Below are positions 35,651 through 47,531 of a stretch of 64,000 nt of DNA, piece by piece. This DNA is from Onychomys torridus. Taxonomy: Eukaryota > Chordata > Mammalia > Rodentia > Cricetidae. The stretch lies in assembly GCF_903995425.1 (NCBI RefSeq), contig NC_050451.1, positions 16,911,429 to 16,975,428 of the forward strand, written 5' to 3'. Under the pieces are notes generated by a model that saw only the letters and a program-made list of their open reading frames with translations, was not told where the DNA came from and ran no database searches. A program made the position numbers and the translations under genes. Positions within the stretch are counted from its first letter, which is position 1. Each line of letters begins with the position of its first letter.

Positions 35651-35969
35651 AACTGAATTCTGTTTTGTGGCGTTGCCTCATGAGGAAATGGAAAGCTTTT
35701 TATTCCCCCAAAAGCTTGATTCAAAAGTCACACATCATTATTTTGCTGTTTTCAAGGAAGTCATAGCCTTCCCAGAGAGAAGTAGAGAGTGTTAGAGTTT
35801 CACACATGATGGAAGCCCAGCAAGACTCTGCATAAGTACATGTCATGGCCTTTAATGTTGCAACCATCTTTGAATAAGTAATCAACCACAAAAACTGCAG
35901 GATGCTTGCAAAATTCACATGGAGAGTATTGCATAACTTTGTCAAAGGAATTGGCATATTCAGTTTTCA

Positions 35970-36665
35970 TTTCTTTGGTAATTTTTTGAGAATTTCATAC
36001 ATGAGCACACTGTACTTAAATAATTTCTACCCTACTGTCTCCCACTTCCAACTCTTCCCTTAACTCACTCTTAAATTAATGACCTCTCATATACTACCTA
36101 CTGAGTCAAGTAAGTATTGCTCATACATGCATGTGCTTAAGGTGTACCACTTGATGTTTGATAACCAGGAATCTTATTCCCCAGCCCACTCAGCAGCCTT
36201 GACTGCCTATATTTCTTAATAGAGACCTGTGAAGTTTCTACCATCCCTGTTGGCATAAAGACTGGCATTGTCATTATGCAGGTCTTGTTAACACAAACAT
36301 ATTGTTGCAATTTCATAGGTGCAGCATCCCTGTAGGGTCTGGAAAACACTGTCTCACAGCAGTCACTGTAGTCCTCTGGCTGTTACATTCTTTCCACCCC
36401 TTTGCAATATTCCCTCACAGGAGCAGCATCCCTGTAGGGTTTGAAAAACATTGTCTTACAGCAGTCATTCTAGTCCTCTGGCTGTTATGTTCTTTCCACC
36501 CCTTCTGAGATATTCCCTGAGCCTGAGGTGCAGAAATTGCATTGCTGATGTACTGGGTGGGGCTGGGCAACCCATGGTTACTTACCTTCTGCATTTTGAC
36601 CAGCTGTTAATCCTGCAAACCACAACAATGACCAGCCTGGCAAGTTACCCAAAAACTAAATAGTG
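35970..36665 (-). mobile_element. Old L1 3' UTR-like fragment with a local tandem duplication
   Basis: The opening TTTTGAGAATTTCATACATG and later GTTACTTACCTTCTGCATTTTG parallel the fragments at 2205-2800 and 6045-6600. The 102-bp duplication is listed separately. Confidence 0.4.
36321..36524. repeat. 102-bp tandem duplication
   Basis: Unit 1 (36321-36422) and unit 2 (36423-36524) both begin GCAGCATCCCTGTAGGGT and share CAGCAGTCA and TAGTCCTCTGGCTGTTA. They differ at roughly a tenth of positions. Confidence 0.92.
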
Positions 36666-37762
36666 ACACATATGCCTTGGGGTAGGAGTTGGAATTAAGA
36701 TATCTAATTGGAATTCAGACCTGCAAAATTTGAGGGAATTCTTGCCTGGTACTATAAACCTATGAAGACCCATGGCTGGTAAGGTCAGACATCCTGCCAT
36801 TTTCCTAAATCCATATTGCTTCTAACTATATTATTAACACTTATCCCATACCAACATCAAAGTATAACTTTCACCCCTCATTAAGGAAAAAAAAGCTTCT
36901 TTTTGTAGCAGAGGCTACTAGAGAAATCAAAGGTAAATTTAAAACCAGAATACTCAACAATTATCAATAAGGAGTTTGAAATTAAAGCAGTGGTGAGTAC
37001 CACTGCATACCTACTAGAACAGCCTGATACAAAGCTCTGACAGCACTGAATACTGTGTATATGAACAAGCATCTGACAAGAGGAGGAGGAAAGCATAACA
37101 AGAGGAATGGAGATAACTGCCCAGAATCAAACATAAGCAAGGGAACTTCTACCCTTTTTTGCTTTCACTGCATAAAATAAATCAATAAAATAAAAGCACC
37201 TTTTATATTGGGTTATTAAAGGTTATTCTGTAGCCACTTAGTCATTTGGACTTAATAGGGACAATATAAATCAAATTTTCCAATCTTTACAATTCACTGT
37301 GAAAAATAACACTAAGTTAATAGTATTAAAACTTCAGAAAATAGCTTGGCTTGCAAACCCTCTCAATCTCCAGGGACATAAATATGATCCATACAGTGTG
37401 CGGATAATTCCATTTCAGATCTCTGTTCAGCATGAGTCATCCCTGTTTAAAGAATACAAAACAAAAAACAACTCCTGTTATTCTATCCACTAACCCTCAA
37501 TGATTGGTTGAGGGCCCATGTTCCTGTTACTTTTCCCTTTTTCCTGGTATATGACTAAAAGTAACTCCAAATGTTTACCGGCTCCACATTCAACACATTC
37601 CAAAATTACTTTCCACAAAGGTTAAACACATACATGCTTAGCAATGCTTTTAGTAAAGAAGCATCCTAAATGCAGATGGCACAATGTGTTGTACTAACAT
37701 TTCTTTACCCAGAAACCAAGCTATTCACTGTCATGAAAAGTCAGTCTTTAATAGTTGATTTT

Positions 37763-37766
<4 letters not shown>
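36666..37766. other. Unassigned sequence
   Basis: About 1.1 kb without recognisable features. Confidence 0.4.
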
Positions 37767-37805
<39 letters not shown>

Positions 37806-38165
37806 CTATACAGGTGTATGTGTTTCTATACACATGTGTCTGTATGTGCACATATATGTATGAGTCTGCATGTATCTATGTATGTGTGATTTTCTGTGTG
37901 TCTGACTGTGGGAGTGACTATGTATCTATGTAACTGTTTTTGTGAATGTATGTGTGAGTGCATGTATTTATATATGTAGGTTTCTCTATGTGTGCATCTG
38001 GGTCTATATTTTTGTGTGTATATATGTATGTCTGTGTCTAGCTGTGTATCTGATTATCCATATGTTTATATGTGCTTGTAGTCTGTGTGCCTATGTCTCT
38101 GTGTGTACCTATGTGTCTGTATCTATGTATCTGTGTGCATATTTATATATGTGTGTGTCTAAATA
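37767..38165. repeat. (GT)n followed by degenerate TG/TATG-rich array
   Basis: Pure GT spans about 37767-37803. Nearly 360 bp of imperfect TGTG/TATG/TCTG units follow, giving the Cys/Val/Tyr-rich frames seen here. Confidence 0.9.
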
Positions 38166-38294
38166 TGCACCAATGGAAAGCTATGTCCCTTTTTAAAAAA
38201 AAGAAAAATATAACATACAATACACAACCTCTCTGGACCCAACTACCTCATATTGTCAGTATACAATGATTCCTAACAATAAACTTTGGTTGAC

Positions 38295-38319
38295 TTTAAT
38301 TTAATTTAATTTAATTTAC
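38295..38319. repeat. (TTTAA)n short repeat
   Basis: About five TTTAA units. Confidence 0.85.
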
Positions 38320-39060
38320 TGCATGCAGCACATTGTTTCTGAGCACATGAACTTTGCCAATCAATCCATTCCTTTCAGTGGATAGAAGTGTACTTTAAAT
38401 GACTGTGATGGTTTAATTTTCTCTCTTCAAGAAGATTAAATAACTTTATGGTATATCTCTGCCTTAAAAACGAAACTGTTCTCACACACAGCATCTCTTC
38501 CTCCTGGAGTGAAGATGTGGAAGGAGTCAGCAGGATGCTCTTTACTCATCTGAGTAAAGAGATGGGGTGAAGCAAATACCAAAATCAGCACAGAATACCC
38601 AGTACCAGAGCACGCTAGAAGGACCATGCCAGGCATCTGCCAGGGACTAGGGTACTGACATCACTGAGCCTGTCCTCAGTGGTTTTTAGGCATAGGTTCA
38701 TACCAGCTTTGGCATTCTGTTCACCTGCTTCCACACTCAGCACTCAGCACAGTGCCCTATTCACTGTAGCCACTCAACGAGCCATGTTAGGCTAGTGAAA
38801 GAACAAGTGAATGGACTGGGATAGAAATCAGTCAGCTCAATTACTCTTTAGTTCTCTTGAAAATGTAAATGTCTCTTGCTGCAAATTTACAAAGACAGTA
38901 GCAGAAAGCAATGAAGTAGAAGTTATTACTTAAACAAGGCAGTGAGCCATGCATGGTGGATCCTGACTCAAGTCCTGCCCACCTGGAAATCCAAGCAAAG
39001 AGAATCACTTGAGCTCCTGGCACTGAGAGAAGACAGGGCAGCACAGTAGGACATGCATGC
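38320..39060. other. Unassigned; weak B1-like text at 38945-39045
   Basis: CATGCATGGTGGATCCTGAC and AATCACTTGAGCTCCTGGCA are faintly SINE-like; not enough to call. Confidence 0.3.
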
Positions 39061-39119
39061 ATGATGGATGGATGGATGGATGAATGAATGAATGAATGAA
39101 TGAATGAATGATGAATGAG
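39061..39119. repeat. (GATG)n(GAAT)n microsatellite
   Basis: Four GATG-type units followed by about seven GAAT-type units. Confidence 0.95.
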
Positions 39120-41713
39120 TGAAGAAGCAGCAGGTGTCCACAGTGTAGTAGACAGTTGAAGCAGACGTGTCTAGAAGAGCCACACTTCCATCCCCACAGT
39201 AGCTGTCAAAGTATTTCAAGTTGCCTTTCTCAAAGAGGCACTCCAATCTCCAAGGAGACGATACTGACCTCACCCCAGAAAGACCGGGGAAATCCCAGGG
39301 CCAAAAGGGACATAAGACTCCACACTGGCCTAGACCTTAGAACAGGGTTTGCCCCATGTCTAAGAACCCCTGTGAGACCAGGCAATAGGTCATACTGAGA
39401 TCTGGTGCCCCCTTGTCTGCTTCTTGACATCGACCACACCCAGAACTCCCATATATCAGTCCCCACCCCAAGATCTTCTTTGGGCATCTCCGAATGCAGA
39501 CACCTAAAAGGCCAGACCTCATGCTAGGCAGCGGATCCCAGTGGTGGGCATCAGGTGTTCAGGCCTTGTACTGAACAAATGGTAAGTATCTAATTATAAT
39601 TTTCAAAGCAGGAAAATGACAGCATCGTCTAGAGGTAGCAGCTGTGAAGCTGAGAATCTTAGTCAGATGCAGGGTTCCAGGTAGTTGTTTTGCCATCCAC
39701 CACTAATGATGTTAGATGATAGTATGGGCAGACGGAAGGGTCATGTTTTAGTCTCCCCTTCTCAGACCAGGCTCTTGCCTCAAATTTAGGCTATCATTTC
39801 CTTTCTTTTTTAATACAGCCCTTTTTAGTTTTATATTGATTGAAGAAATACACCTTTTAAATTAGAAACCCAGAAAATGTCTTGTCATGGAGACATTTGT
39901 GTGTAGGAATCTAGTCAATGAATACACGAGAAGAAAAAGTTGTGCCCTCCCTTGGGATGTCTCCCAACAATGGTGGAAGGCATCAGTACAAGGAAAACTG
40001 CAAAGGATATAATGTACTTGAGTGCAGAGAAGCAGGAGTCTCCAGGCCAACTGGATGAGAACCAGTTGGGGAGCAGTGTCTGCTGGTTACCTATACATTC
40101 CCTCTAATTAGGTGAGAGAAAGCAACTAGGCTGCCCTTCCAGAATCAGACCTGGGATATGTGTGAGCCCAAAGAATCCACTTTTGAGAGAAAATTAAACA
40201 CAGTTGCCTGTGAGTGCGACTGGACTGAAGGGGCTGTGAAAATCTATGAAATGAATTGCAGTGGGAGTTTTAAAGTGTCCTCAAGCAGAATGGTGTTCTT
40301 TTTATTCTGTAGTTTTTTAGGACACACAGCTTGCTGTCTCTATCCCTGGGACTTCCTATTCTGAAAATGTTCTATATGCAGATATTGTTACCACTATGAA
40401 TCTCCTTTAGCAGGAACATTTTCAAAAGTAGCTGGGAAATTATGCTCAAGAGGAATGTTGGATGCTGCTGGTGGTATTGATTGGGGTGGATCACATTGAG
40501 TGAGACGTTAGAGGTAGCACTGATTCCACCTGGTACTAACAGCTGCTGCTGGCTCTGCCCTTTTCCCACTGTACTAATAACTGATCAAGAACCCCCCTTC
40601 CTAGAAGAATAGCAAGAGAAGGGGAGAGAATCTGCATGGTGATGACTCCAGGTAGGATAGCAATGTGGACTATCCTAGCTCTACACCTATTTCTCCCGTT
40701 CACTGGCTGGGTGAGCTTGAATTTGTCTAATAAGGCTGGGAAGACCCACTCACAGCATGATTAACTGTGATCTTCAGCTCCTGCACTGAGCACACAGCTA
40801 ATCTCTAAGGAGTGGCTCAATAACCTCTTCCATTTATGCCAAGTTCATTTATTAAGCGCATAGCATTTGCTGCACATTACACCATTCCTACAGCTATAAA
40901 GTCACATTCAAGTAGAACATTCAATAGAAACAATGACATCAACAATAAAGATGCTGAGAGAGTTCGCCAGGTGGTGAAGGTGATGATGGTTTGAAAACAG
41001 AGTACAAATAGGAAATTTCACCTTGAATATTCTTACATGTGCATCCATGTTAAAATTGAATTTTAACTTACTCATTTTGGGGAAAGAGAGTGGTCTGAGT
41101 TTTATCCCCTGTTATACGGTCTCAAAGGGCTTCCTAAGTTAATTAACACTATAAACAAGATGGAAGGGAAATTTTGCCTGCATCACAGAACAGTTAATTC
41201 CAAGCATTTTGGGCCATAATTTTTAAACAAGCGTTATAATTGCAAAGTAAGAAAAATCCAGCCTTGCTAATTCTGGTGTGGTGCTCATTACAGTTGCTAT
41301 TATCCACACATTAAGGCTGGTCCTGAAGCTGGCAAAAGCCCACACAGGGACCATGTTTAAGTGAAATGGAGCACAGTACCATTAAAAATTATATATACCG
41401 CACAACCCAAAGCTCTGGGATAGTACAGTCATTAAGACCACTTCCTTTTGGGTCTCTTCCAGGGACTCGAGTCCATATTGGCCTGTAAGTGACCAGTCTG
41501 GTTATATAACATCCTTGAGCCTGGACTTTGTTCCTTAATGTGGACCTAGTAGCTATTATCAGGCTTGGAGTGCTTAGCACAGTGAAGGCATTCCATACAA
41601 CTTGACTACTATAGTCTCTTCTCATGACAATCATGAGTCTATCCATCAGGGTAAATCCAGTAAGACTACAGTAGTTAGGGGTAGAGTCATGGCTTGACAG
41701 AGGAAAAAAGAGG
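39120..41713. other. Unassigned sequence
   Basis: About 2.6 kb with no repeat or exon identified; 40850-41380 is AT-rich and low in repeat texture. Confidence 0.4.
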
Positions 41714-42030
41714 GCCTCCTATTGGTGAAATGATTAAGGCCACTCCACATAGTTAAAAGGGAGGTTTATTTTGTGGGGCAGCTTACAAATGAAGGGGTAG
41801 GTTGCAGGGTCTGGCAAAGGTATGGCGCAGTCCAGTGGTGTTCTCTGGAGAACTCTGCTCGGTCTACCTCCTGCGTCCAGGGTCCTAGAACCAAAAGAGG
41901 CCTCTCCTTTTGATCCTGGTTCTTCAGCTTCCTCCCTCAGCCCCGCCTTGTAGGCGTGACCATTACCGAAGACTCAATGGGGTTTGGAACTTCCAGGCCA
42001 AGGCTGGAATGGCTACCCACTGCAGCCTCC
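41714..42030 (-). mobile_element. Solo LTR, family A, with 6-bp TSD
   Basis: The LTR is 41720-42024 (305 bp), flanked by GCCTCC at 41714-41719 and 42025-42030. Same order as the other three copies; one end base differs (CCACTGCA instead of CCACTACA). Confidence 0.92.
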
Positions 42031-42670
42031 CAGTTTTCAGAAGTGATAAAAGAAAGCAACAGCTATATGCAGCATCATTCGAAGGGATTCAAACTCTGAG
42101 AAGTCTTGGGTTTTCCTTACAAATGCAAAAAGAATTCTAGAAGAGACTATGTTAACCTCTTATATCAGCATCCTTACTTTGAAAATATACTAATGAAACA
42201 CCATGATTTTCATCCAGTTTGCCAGAAAACCATTTTTATTCTGTCTTTTTTTTTTTGGACCAGGAAGGCAGAGGATGGGGAGAGACTCATATTTCTCAAA
42301 GTCAGGTTTCTTGATCCACCTAAGTGCACTCATTATCAAGCTAAGATGTGTAGTCACCAACAGCTTTGTACAGCTGACTCAGTAATCCAGCTAAGACTGG
42401 TGTGGGGGACTTCACTTTCCCTTAAGAGTCAACTTTCAAAGTCAAGACTATTCTGCTATTTATTCCTATTATGTTTCTCCTTCAGCTAGACTCAAGATAG
42501 CATTAACTTACCTGACACCACCCATAACGCTTCCTACTGGAACATCCTGACTGGGGATAGCAAGAGAATGAAGAAAGGGCAGACACACAGACACACATAA
42601 AAAAAAAGTTAGGATCAGACGGGCACAGTCTGGTGGAGCCACACCTACTATCACCCTAAGTTGAAAACTG
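42031..42670. other. Unassigned sequence
   Basis: A 127-codon plus frame (42106-42489) has no recognisable domain. Confidence 0.4.
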
Positions 42671-42986
42671 AGCATGTTTCTTTTATTTTTATTTTGTATT
42701 ATTATTTTTATTTATTTTACATATCAACCAGGTTTCCCTCTCTCCTCTCCTCTTGTTCCCTCCCCATATGTACTTTCTACTCACCCCAACCCACTTTTCC
42801 TCCATCTCCATTCAGAAAGAGTAAGGTCTCCCATGGGAGTCAACAAAGCCTGGCATATTAAACTGAGGCAGGACCAAGACCCTCCCCCTGCATCAAGGCA
42901 GAGCAAGGCACCCTGCCACCGGGAATAGGTTCCAAAACTCCAGCTCATGGCCCTAGTCCTGCTCCCACTACCTCAGCATGTTTCTT
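42671..42986 (-). mobile_element. Short L1 3' end with 12-bp TSD
   Basis: AGCATGTTTCTT occurs at 42671-42682 and 42975-42986. The insert begins with a T-rich tail and reads, on the minus strand, AGCTGGAGTTTTGGAACC, CCTTGCTCTGCCTTGATGC, GGCTTTGTTGACTCCC: the last ~290 bp of a rodent L1. Confidence 0.9.
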
Positions 42987-43696
42987 AGGTATAGCACAGC
43001 AGGAGGGATTAGCTAGTCTTGGTGGGAAGTGTCTAGGTGAGCAGTCTCTGGCTGTAAACATCTGGGATGAGGAAGCTGCAATTGCTATTTTTTGTACACA
43101 CTAATCAGTTGTTCCTAAACATTTGAACTGGGGCAAGAAGAAGGCTTTGCCAAGTCCAAGCTTGACCAATATGGGGAAAAGCTTTGCCAGTATTCCATGG
43201 GTCTGGGGCCTTGATCCTTTTCTTGACTGTGCCCACAGCAACAATATACATTCTCTGAGGACTTCAACCATTCAGGGCTTCCTCCACTCCCTACACTTGC
43301 CAGCAACAACATTTTCTAATTTTAAATGACTCTTTTTGTGTATTAACTATTTGTTGAGCAGATAGTAGAGTTAGGATGTAGTTTCTCCACAAAACGACAC
43401 GTGCTGGGAACTTTGGTCACCACAAAAGAGTACTGAGAGAAAGGGAAACATTTACGAGGAGGGATTTGGTAGGAAGTGATTGTGCTTGGAGGGACTGGGC
43501 TAATGTCTTCTCTCGAGAAATTGGGTTAAATTCTATTGAGATTAGAATTCATTCAGTGGGAGTGAGCTGAGTCTCTGGGGGATGGACTTGGGCTTGTGAA
43601 CTGTTGTGAAGTCTGCCAAGCAACTCTGTCTTCATGGCCTGTGACCTCCTTTACATGCAGTCTCTCCTGCTGTTTTGTCATGCAGAATCAGCATGT
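42987..43696. other. Unassigned sequence
   Basis: Nothing recognised. Confidence 0.4.
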
Positions 43697-44326
43697 GGGG
43701 ATTCTGTGACTTGGACATAACAATTTTAATGCCATTTTAGCAAAACACTATTCTGTGTAGCTTACCCAGCTTTCTTTTGTTATAATAGAAAATAGACCAA
43801 TCAGCATGTCTTCTGTTTTCAACACTTTCCCTTAACCTTTCCTGGTAAAAAAAATAAAATAAAATAAACCTCCAAATTTGTTTTGAGATGGCAAAAATCT
43901 GCAACTAAATATAGATGTTTTTATGGGGCCCAGGGCAGCTTGGCTAGAGAGAGACCAGCCAGAAAGGAGGCCAAGTTTTGGTTTACTATAAGACAACATC
44001 CAGTTCCAGGAAAAGCCATGAACTGACACCACCCAGGAATAGGCCAATCAGCATCCAAAGGGAGAAATACCTAATTTTCTAACCATTGTAGATATCACCA
44101 GGTGTCCCTTAGCCCAGCACATATGTACCCCCTCACCCCAACCTCTACTGTGATAAAAGCCCTACTGCAACTGAGCTAGGGTCTCTCCTATCTCAACACT
44201 GTATCAAACAGATGAAGGGTCCAAGCTTGAGTTTGAATAAAGACTCTTTGTTTTGCATTCAGATTCAGACTTTTTGGTGCTCTGGGGGATTCTGTGACTT
44301 GGGCATAGCAATTTTAATGCCATTTT
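43697..44326 (+). mobile_element. Class I-like LTR between 43-bp direct repeats
   Basis: GATAAAAGCCCTACTGCAAC looks like a TATA-type box, GAATAAAGACTCTTTG like a gammaretroviral R/U5 polyadenylation site, and TTTGGTGCTCTGGGGG like the end of U5. A 43-bp block starting GGGGATTCTGTGACTTGG is present at 43697-43739 and 44284-44326 with two mismatches. No internal retroviral sequence is seen. LTR borders are uncertain. Confidence 0.55.
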
Positions 44327-44615
44327 ATGTTTTGAAACTGAAACTATTTGAATATTTCTAAACTAAATTTCATAAGAGACATGAGGCACCTTTTCACTCT
44401 GTTTAATCCTTGAAAAGCCCCTTAGTGAATAAGAGGAATTTTCTTCACCAGGGGAATAGTCCACTCTTCATCTTCCACCACATTTTCCCATGTGAACTTG
44501 TCCTCCCCCATGAAGCAAGTTCATCATTTGAAAAATGTCACCTCATGCTGTTCTTTATAAAATTATTTGGAATCTGGTAGTTTTGTGCTTATAAGTGACA
44601 AATGACCATTACTGG
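44327..44615. other. Unassigned sequence
   Basis: Nothing recognised. Confidence 0.4.
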
Positions 44616-45007
44616 TGTATAGTCAGAAGTTTTCTGTGCCCTGCCTGGCCCACAGTCAGGACAAATCTTTTTCACCCACCAGTCCCATAACCGCTTGGAC
44701 CCAAGTAAACATACAGAGGGTTATATTATTTATGAACTGTATGGCCATTAGCTCAGGCTTATTGCTGACCAGCTCTCACATTTAAATTAACCCAAAATTC
44801 TTACTTATGTTTAGTCACTTGGCTTGGTACCTTTTCTCAGTTCTGCCTTCATATCATGCTTCCTCTGTGTCTAGCTGGTGACTCCTAACTCTGGTCTTCC
44901 TCTTCCCAGCATTCCTTTAGTCTGCTAACCCTGCCTATACTTCCTGCCTGGCTACTGGCCAATCAGTGTTTTATTAAACCAGTGTACAACAGCATTATCC
45001 CATAGCA
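44616..45007 (-). mobile_element. 3' LTR of element D2
   Basis: 392 bp. On the minus strand it starts TGCTATGGGATAATGC and includes AATAAAACACTGATTGGCC and CTGTGGGCCAGGCAGGGC near its end. Confidence 0.83.
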
Positions 45008-46002
45008 TTTAACATAGTAAAATTACATATAACAAGATAGTTACCCAGCAAGAATTACAGTTATAAATATCTAGTCTATTTGTATTTGGGAAAATTAAAG
45101 AAAATATTCCATCTATGCTGTATTTGTGAGTCTAAATTTTCATATCTAATTTATCTTTTATCTTAACCAAGGAAAATTATAATTATTCAACTACATCAAT
45201 GACTTCAGAAGGATATAGTATTACCTAAGTAAACAGGAGAAGAATTATAAGCAACTTCCAAAAATCTAGAATGACAGAGAGAGCTAACTGCCTAGACAGT
45301 CACGCAAAGTTCCAAAGTCACGCATAGAGTTTTTCAGTCATTTCTCCTTGTGTCCTGGAGAATATCTGGCAGTCTCCTCTGTGAAGCAGGAACCTGAAGA
45401 ACCGTCTTATCTTGCAAAATTCAGTGGCCACCATCCTATGGGTCCTGCATGTCCAGTTTATACAACATACTGTCAAGCAGTTGACACAAGGGTACTTTTT
45501 GACTAGTGGCTAACTTTTGCCACAAAGAAAGCAAACTCCATAATGAGTTTCTTCAATGCCCATTATCTTCTCTAAAGTAGATGGGTGCTACCAGGAGCAG
45601 ACATGTCTCCATGTCCAGAAAGTCTAAGCTTTTAAAACATCTTAAATGCCATATTCTGTATGTCTTTGAAGTGTTTGAAAATTACCTGCCTAGTTGAAAT
45701 ATATCTATGTACATTAGAAAATTTAACTAATATGACTACAAGTTTGATTATCATAGATGATTAACATTAATCTACATTTCTTTAATGATACATTATAATT
45801 TTAAATGAGTTTTATAAGCATAATATCTTAAGCAAGAGTAAAAATATACATACAGTATAACAAAATTAACTTTAAATTTGTATCAATAAACTAAAATCTA
45901 TAACAATGTAAAATATTTTAAGCAAGTTGTTGCTCTTTAAAAGTAGATTCAATAATCTACCCTTTTATCCTACCACATCTATATCCTAAATGTCTGTATC
46001 AT
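45008..46002. other. Extra ~1-kb block of element D2 absent from D1
   Basis: It lies between the purine-rich GAAGAAAGGGGATA (minus strand, about 46003-46018), which aligns with the D1 polypurine tract, and the 3' LTR. It is AT-rich, has no open frame of note, and I cannot assign it. Confidence 0.5.
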
Positions 46003-47141
46003 ATCCCCTTTCTTCTTTTAGAAAGTGATTTATTATGACCAATAACAATTTGTAACCAACAACCTAAACAAAGATAAATATCCATAATCCATTATTTAGA
46101 AATGTGGTCTTAATGTTCTAGGCTACTTCCTGCTAATAGGGGGTGCTGGTAGTTTTATGGGGATCCTGAGAAAATTTGAGATAATGGTCAAGTCCTGGAA
46201 AGACCGGCCATAACTTTTGTTAATAGGTACCATCTGTTAAGGTTCGGGAACTGTGGCTTGATCAAATCTGATCCATCTTAACCTGGAACAAATCCATAGC
46301 CTCTTGCTTCTTGTGGAAACAAAAACAGAACCTCCTTTCCAAAGCAATATTCCCTTAGATACAAATTTTGAAGTCAAAATACCATTAAAATATACACATT
46401 GCTTTATCTGAGCTGCCTTTACAGTCAAATGTCTTTATGCAGTTAAAAATATCAAAAACAACATAATCTAGATTCTCTGTGTAATATCCATCTTCATGTG
46501 CCTTATTTTTATACTACCTTTACTATCTCTTTAAAGACTTTATTTTTTAAAACTATTTCTTCATATAACTGTCTATATTCAATTTCTTCTCTTTTCTAAG
46601 CCTACATACATTTTTGCACACACTGTAAACCCTTTAAAGTCTTGTTCCATCTGAATCTGCCTTATTGTGAATCTATTGCTTTAAACTGCAGCATTACTAG
46701 GACTAAAATGGCAGCTTTGGCTGCTGGCTCTGCCCACCTCAGTTTTCAAACATGGTGGTGGTACATTTACTGCTAGCTCTGGGAGCCATGTGTACCACTA
46801 ACTCTTGGAAGCAGTGGATCTATGCCTCCATTAAAGCAGTGTGTAGCCAAGAAACCTTTTTTTTTTTTCCTGTCTGTACTAGCAAAGACTAAATCCACTA
46901 TACACTGTGTGGCTTGGAGATGCCTCTGTGAACTGTGCCAGGAATCCTCAGCCATGCCACTTAGCTCATGGCAGCTGGCAGTCAGCTCCATCTCACAGGC
47001 AGCTGTCAGGAGACAAGTTTGTGCTGCTTCTGGCATGAGACTGTGAGACCAGGAAGCCCAGTGTGGCTCCATTTCTGTGCATTCAGAATCTTTAAACTGT
47101 CTTAGGTCTATATGGCTCAATGACAGACAGTGAGCATCAAA
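46003..47141 (-). other. Conserved non-coding interior of element D2
   Basis: Colinear with 12740-13931 of D1 over several blocks. Examples are 46675-46692 against 13093-13110, 46362-46377 against the 13400 region, and 46046-46070 against the 13803 region. Minus frames 46237-46428 and 46773-47120 fall here but are not conserved in D1. The sequence after the 5' LTR fits a Lys-type primer site at only about 10 of 18 bases. Confidence 0.7.
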
Positions 47142-47531
47142 TGTAGTGGGAAGTTTTTTTGTGTCCTGCCTGGCCCACAGTCAGGACAATCTCTCTCACC
47201 TGCCAGTCTTCCAGCCACTCAGACACAAGTAAACATACAGAGGCTTATATTATTTATGAACTGTATGGCTGTTAGCTCAAGCTTATTACTGACTAGCTCT
47301 TACATTTAAATTAACCCAAAATTCTTATTTATGTGTAGCCACATGGCTTGGTACCTTTTCTCAGTTCTGCCTTGTCATCTTGCTTCCTCTGTATCTGGCT
47401 GGTGACTCCTGACTCTGCTCTTCCTCTTCCCAGCATTCCTTTAATCTGTTCAACCCACCAATACTTCCTTTCTGGCTACTGGCCAATCAGTGTTTTATTA
47501 AACCAGTGTACAACAACGTTATCCCACAGTA
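47142..47531 (-). mobile_element. 5' LTR of element D2
   Basis: 390 bp, matching 44616-45007 along its length with scattered differences; its first bases are TACTGTGGGATAACG instead of TGCTGTGG. Confidence 0.83.

Larger units (their letters stand above)
44616..47531 (-). mobile_element. Non-autonomous LTR retroelement (element D2), minus strand
   Basis: Two LTRs in the same orientation (47142-47531 as 5', 44616-45007 as 3') enclose 2.13 kb with no gag, pro, pol or env motif. The interior from 46690 down to about 46000 is colinear with element D1: an 18-base block (GCTGCAGTTTAAAGCAAT) and a TTGACTTCAAAATTTG block lie about 310 bp apart in both. Outer flanks TACTGG and GTGGTA do not match, so the TSD is lost or the ends are misplaced. 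Confidence 0.78.

Noticed and set aside
37670..38269. Cys/Val/Tyr-rich frames resembling a membrane or keratin-associated protein
   Set aside because: Product of the GT/TATG array.
39156..39522. Overlapping frames on both strands suggesting an exon
   Set aside because: No splice sites with supporting codon bias and no recognisable domain.
46773..47120. 115-codon minus frame inside element D2, considered as a gag remnant
   Set aside because: No gag or pol motif and no equivalent frame in the colinear interior of D1.
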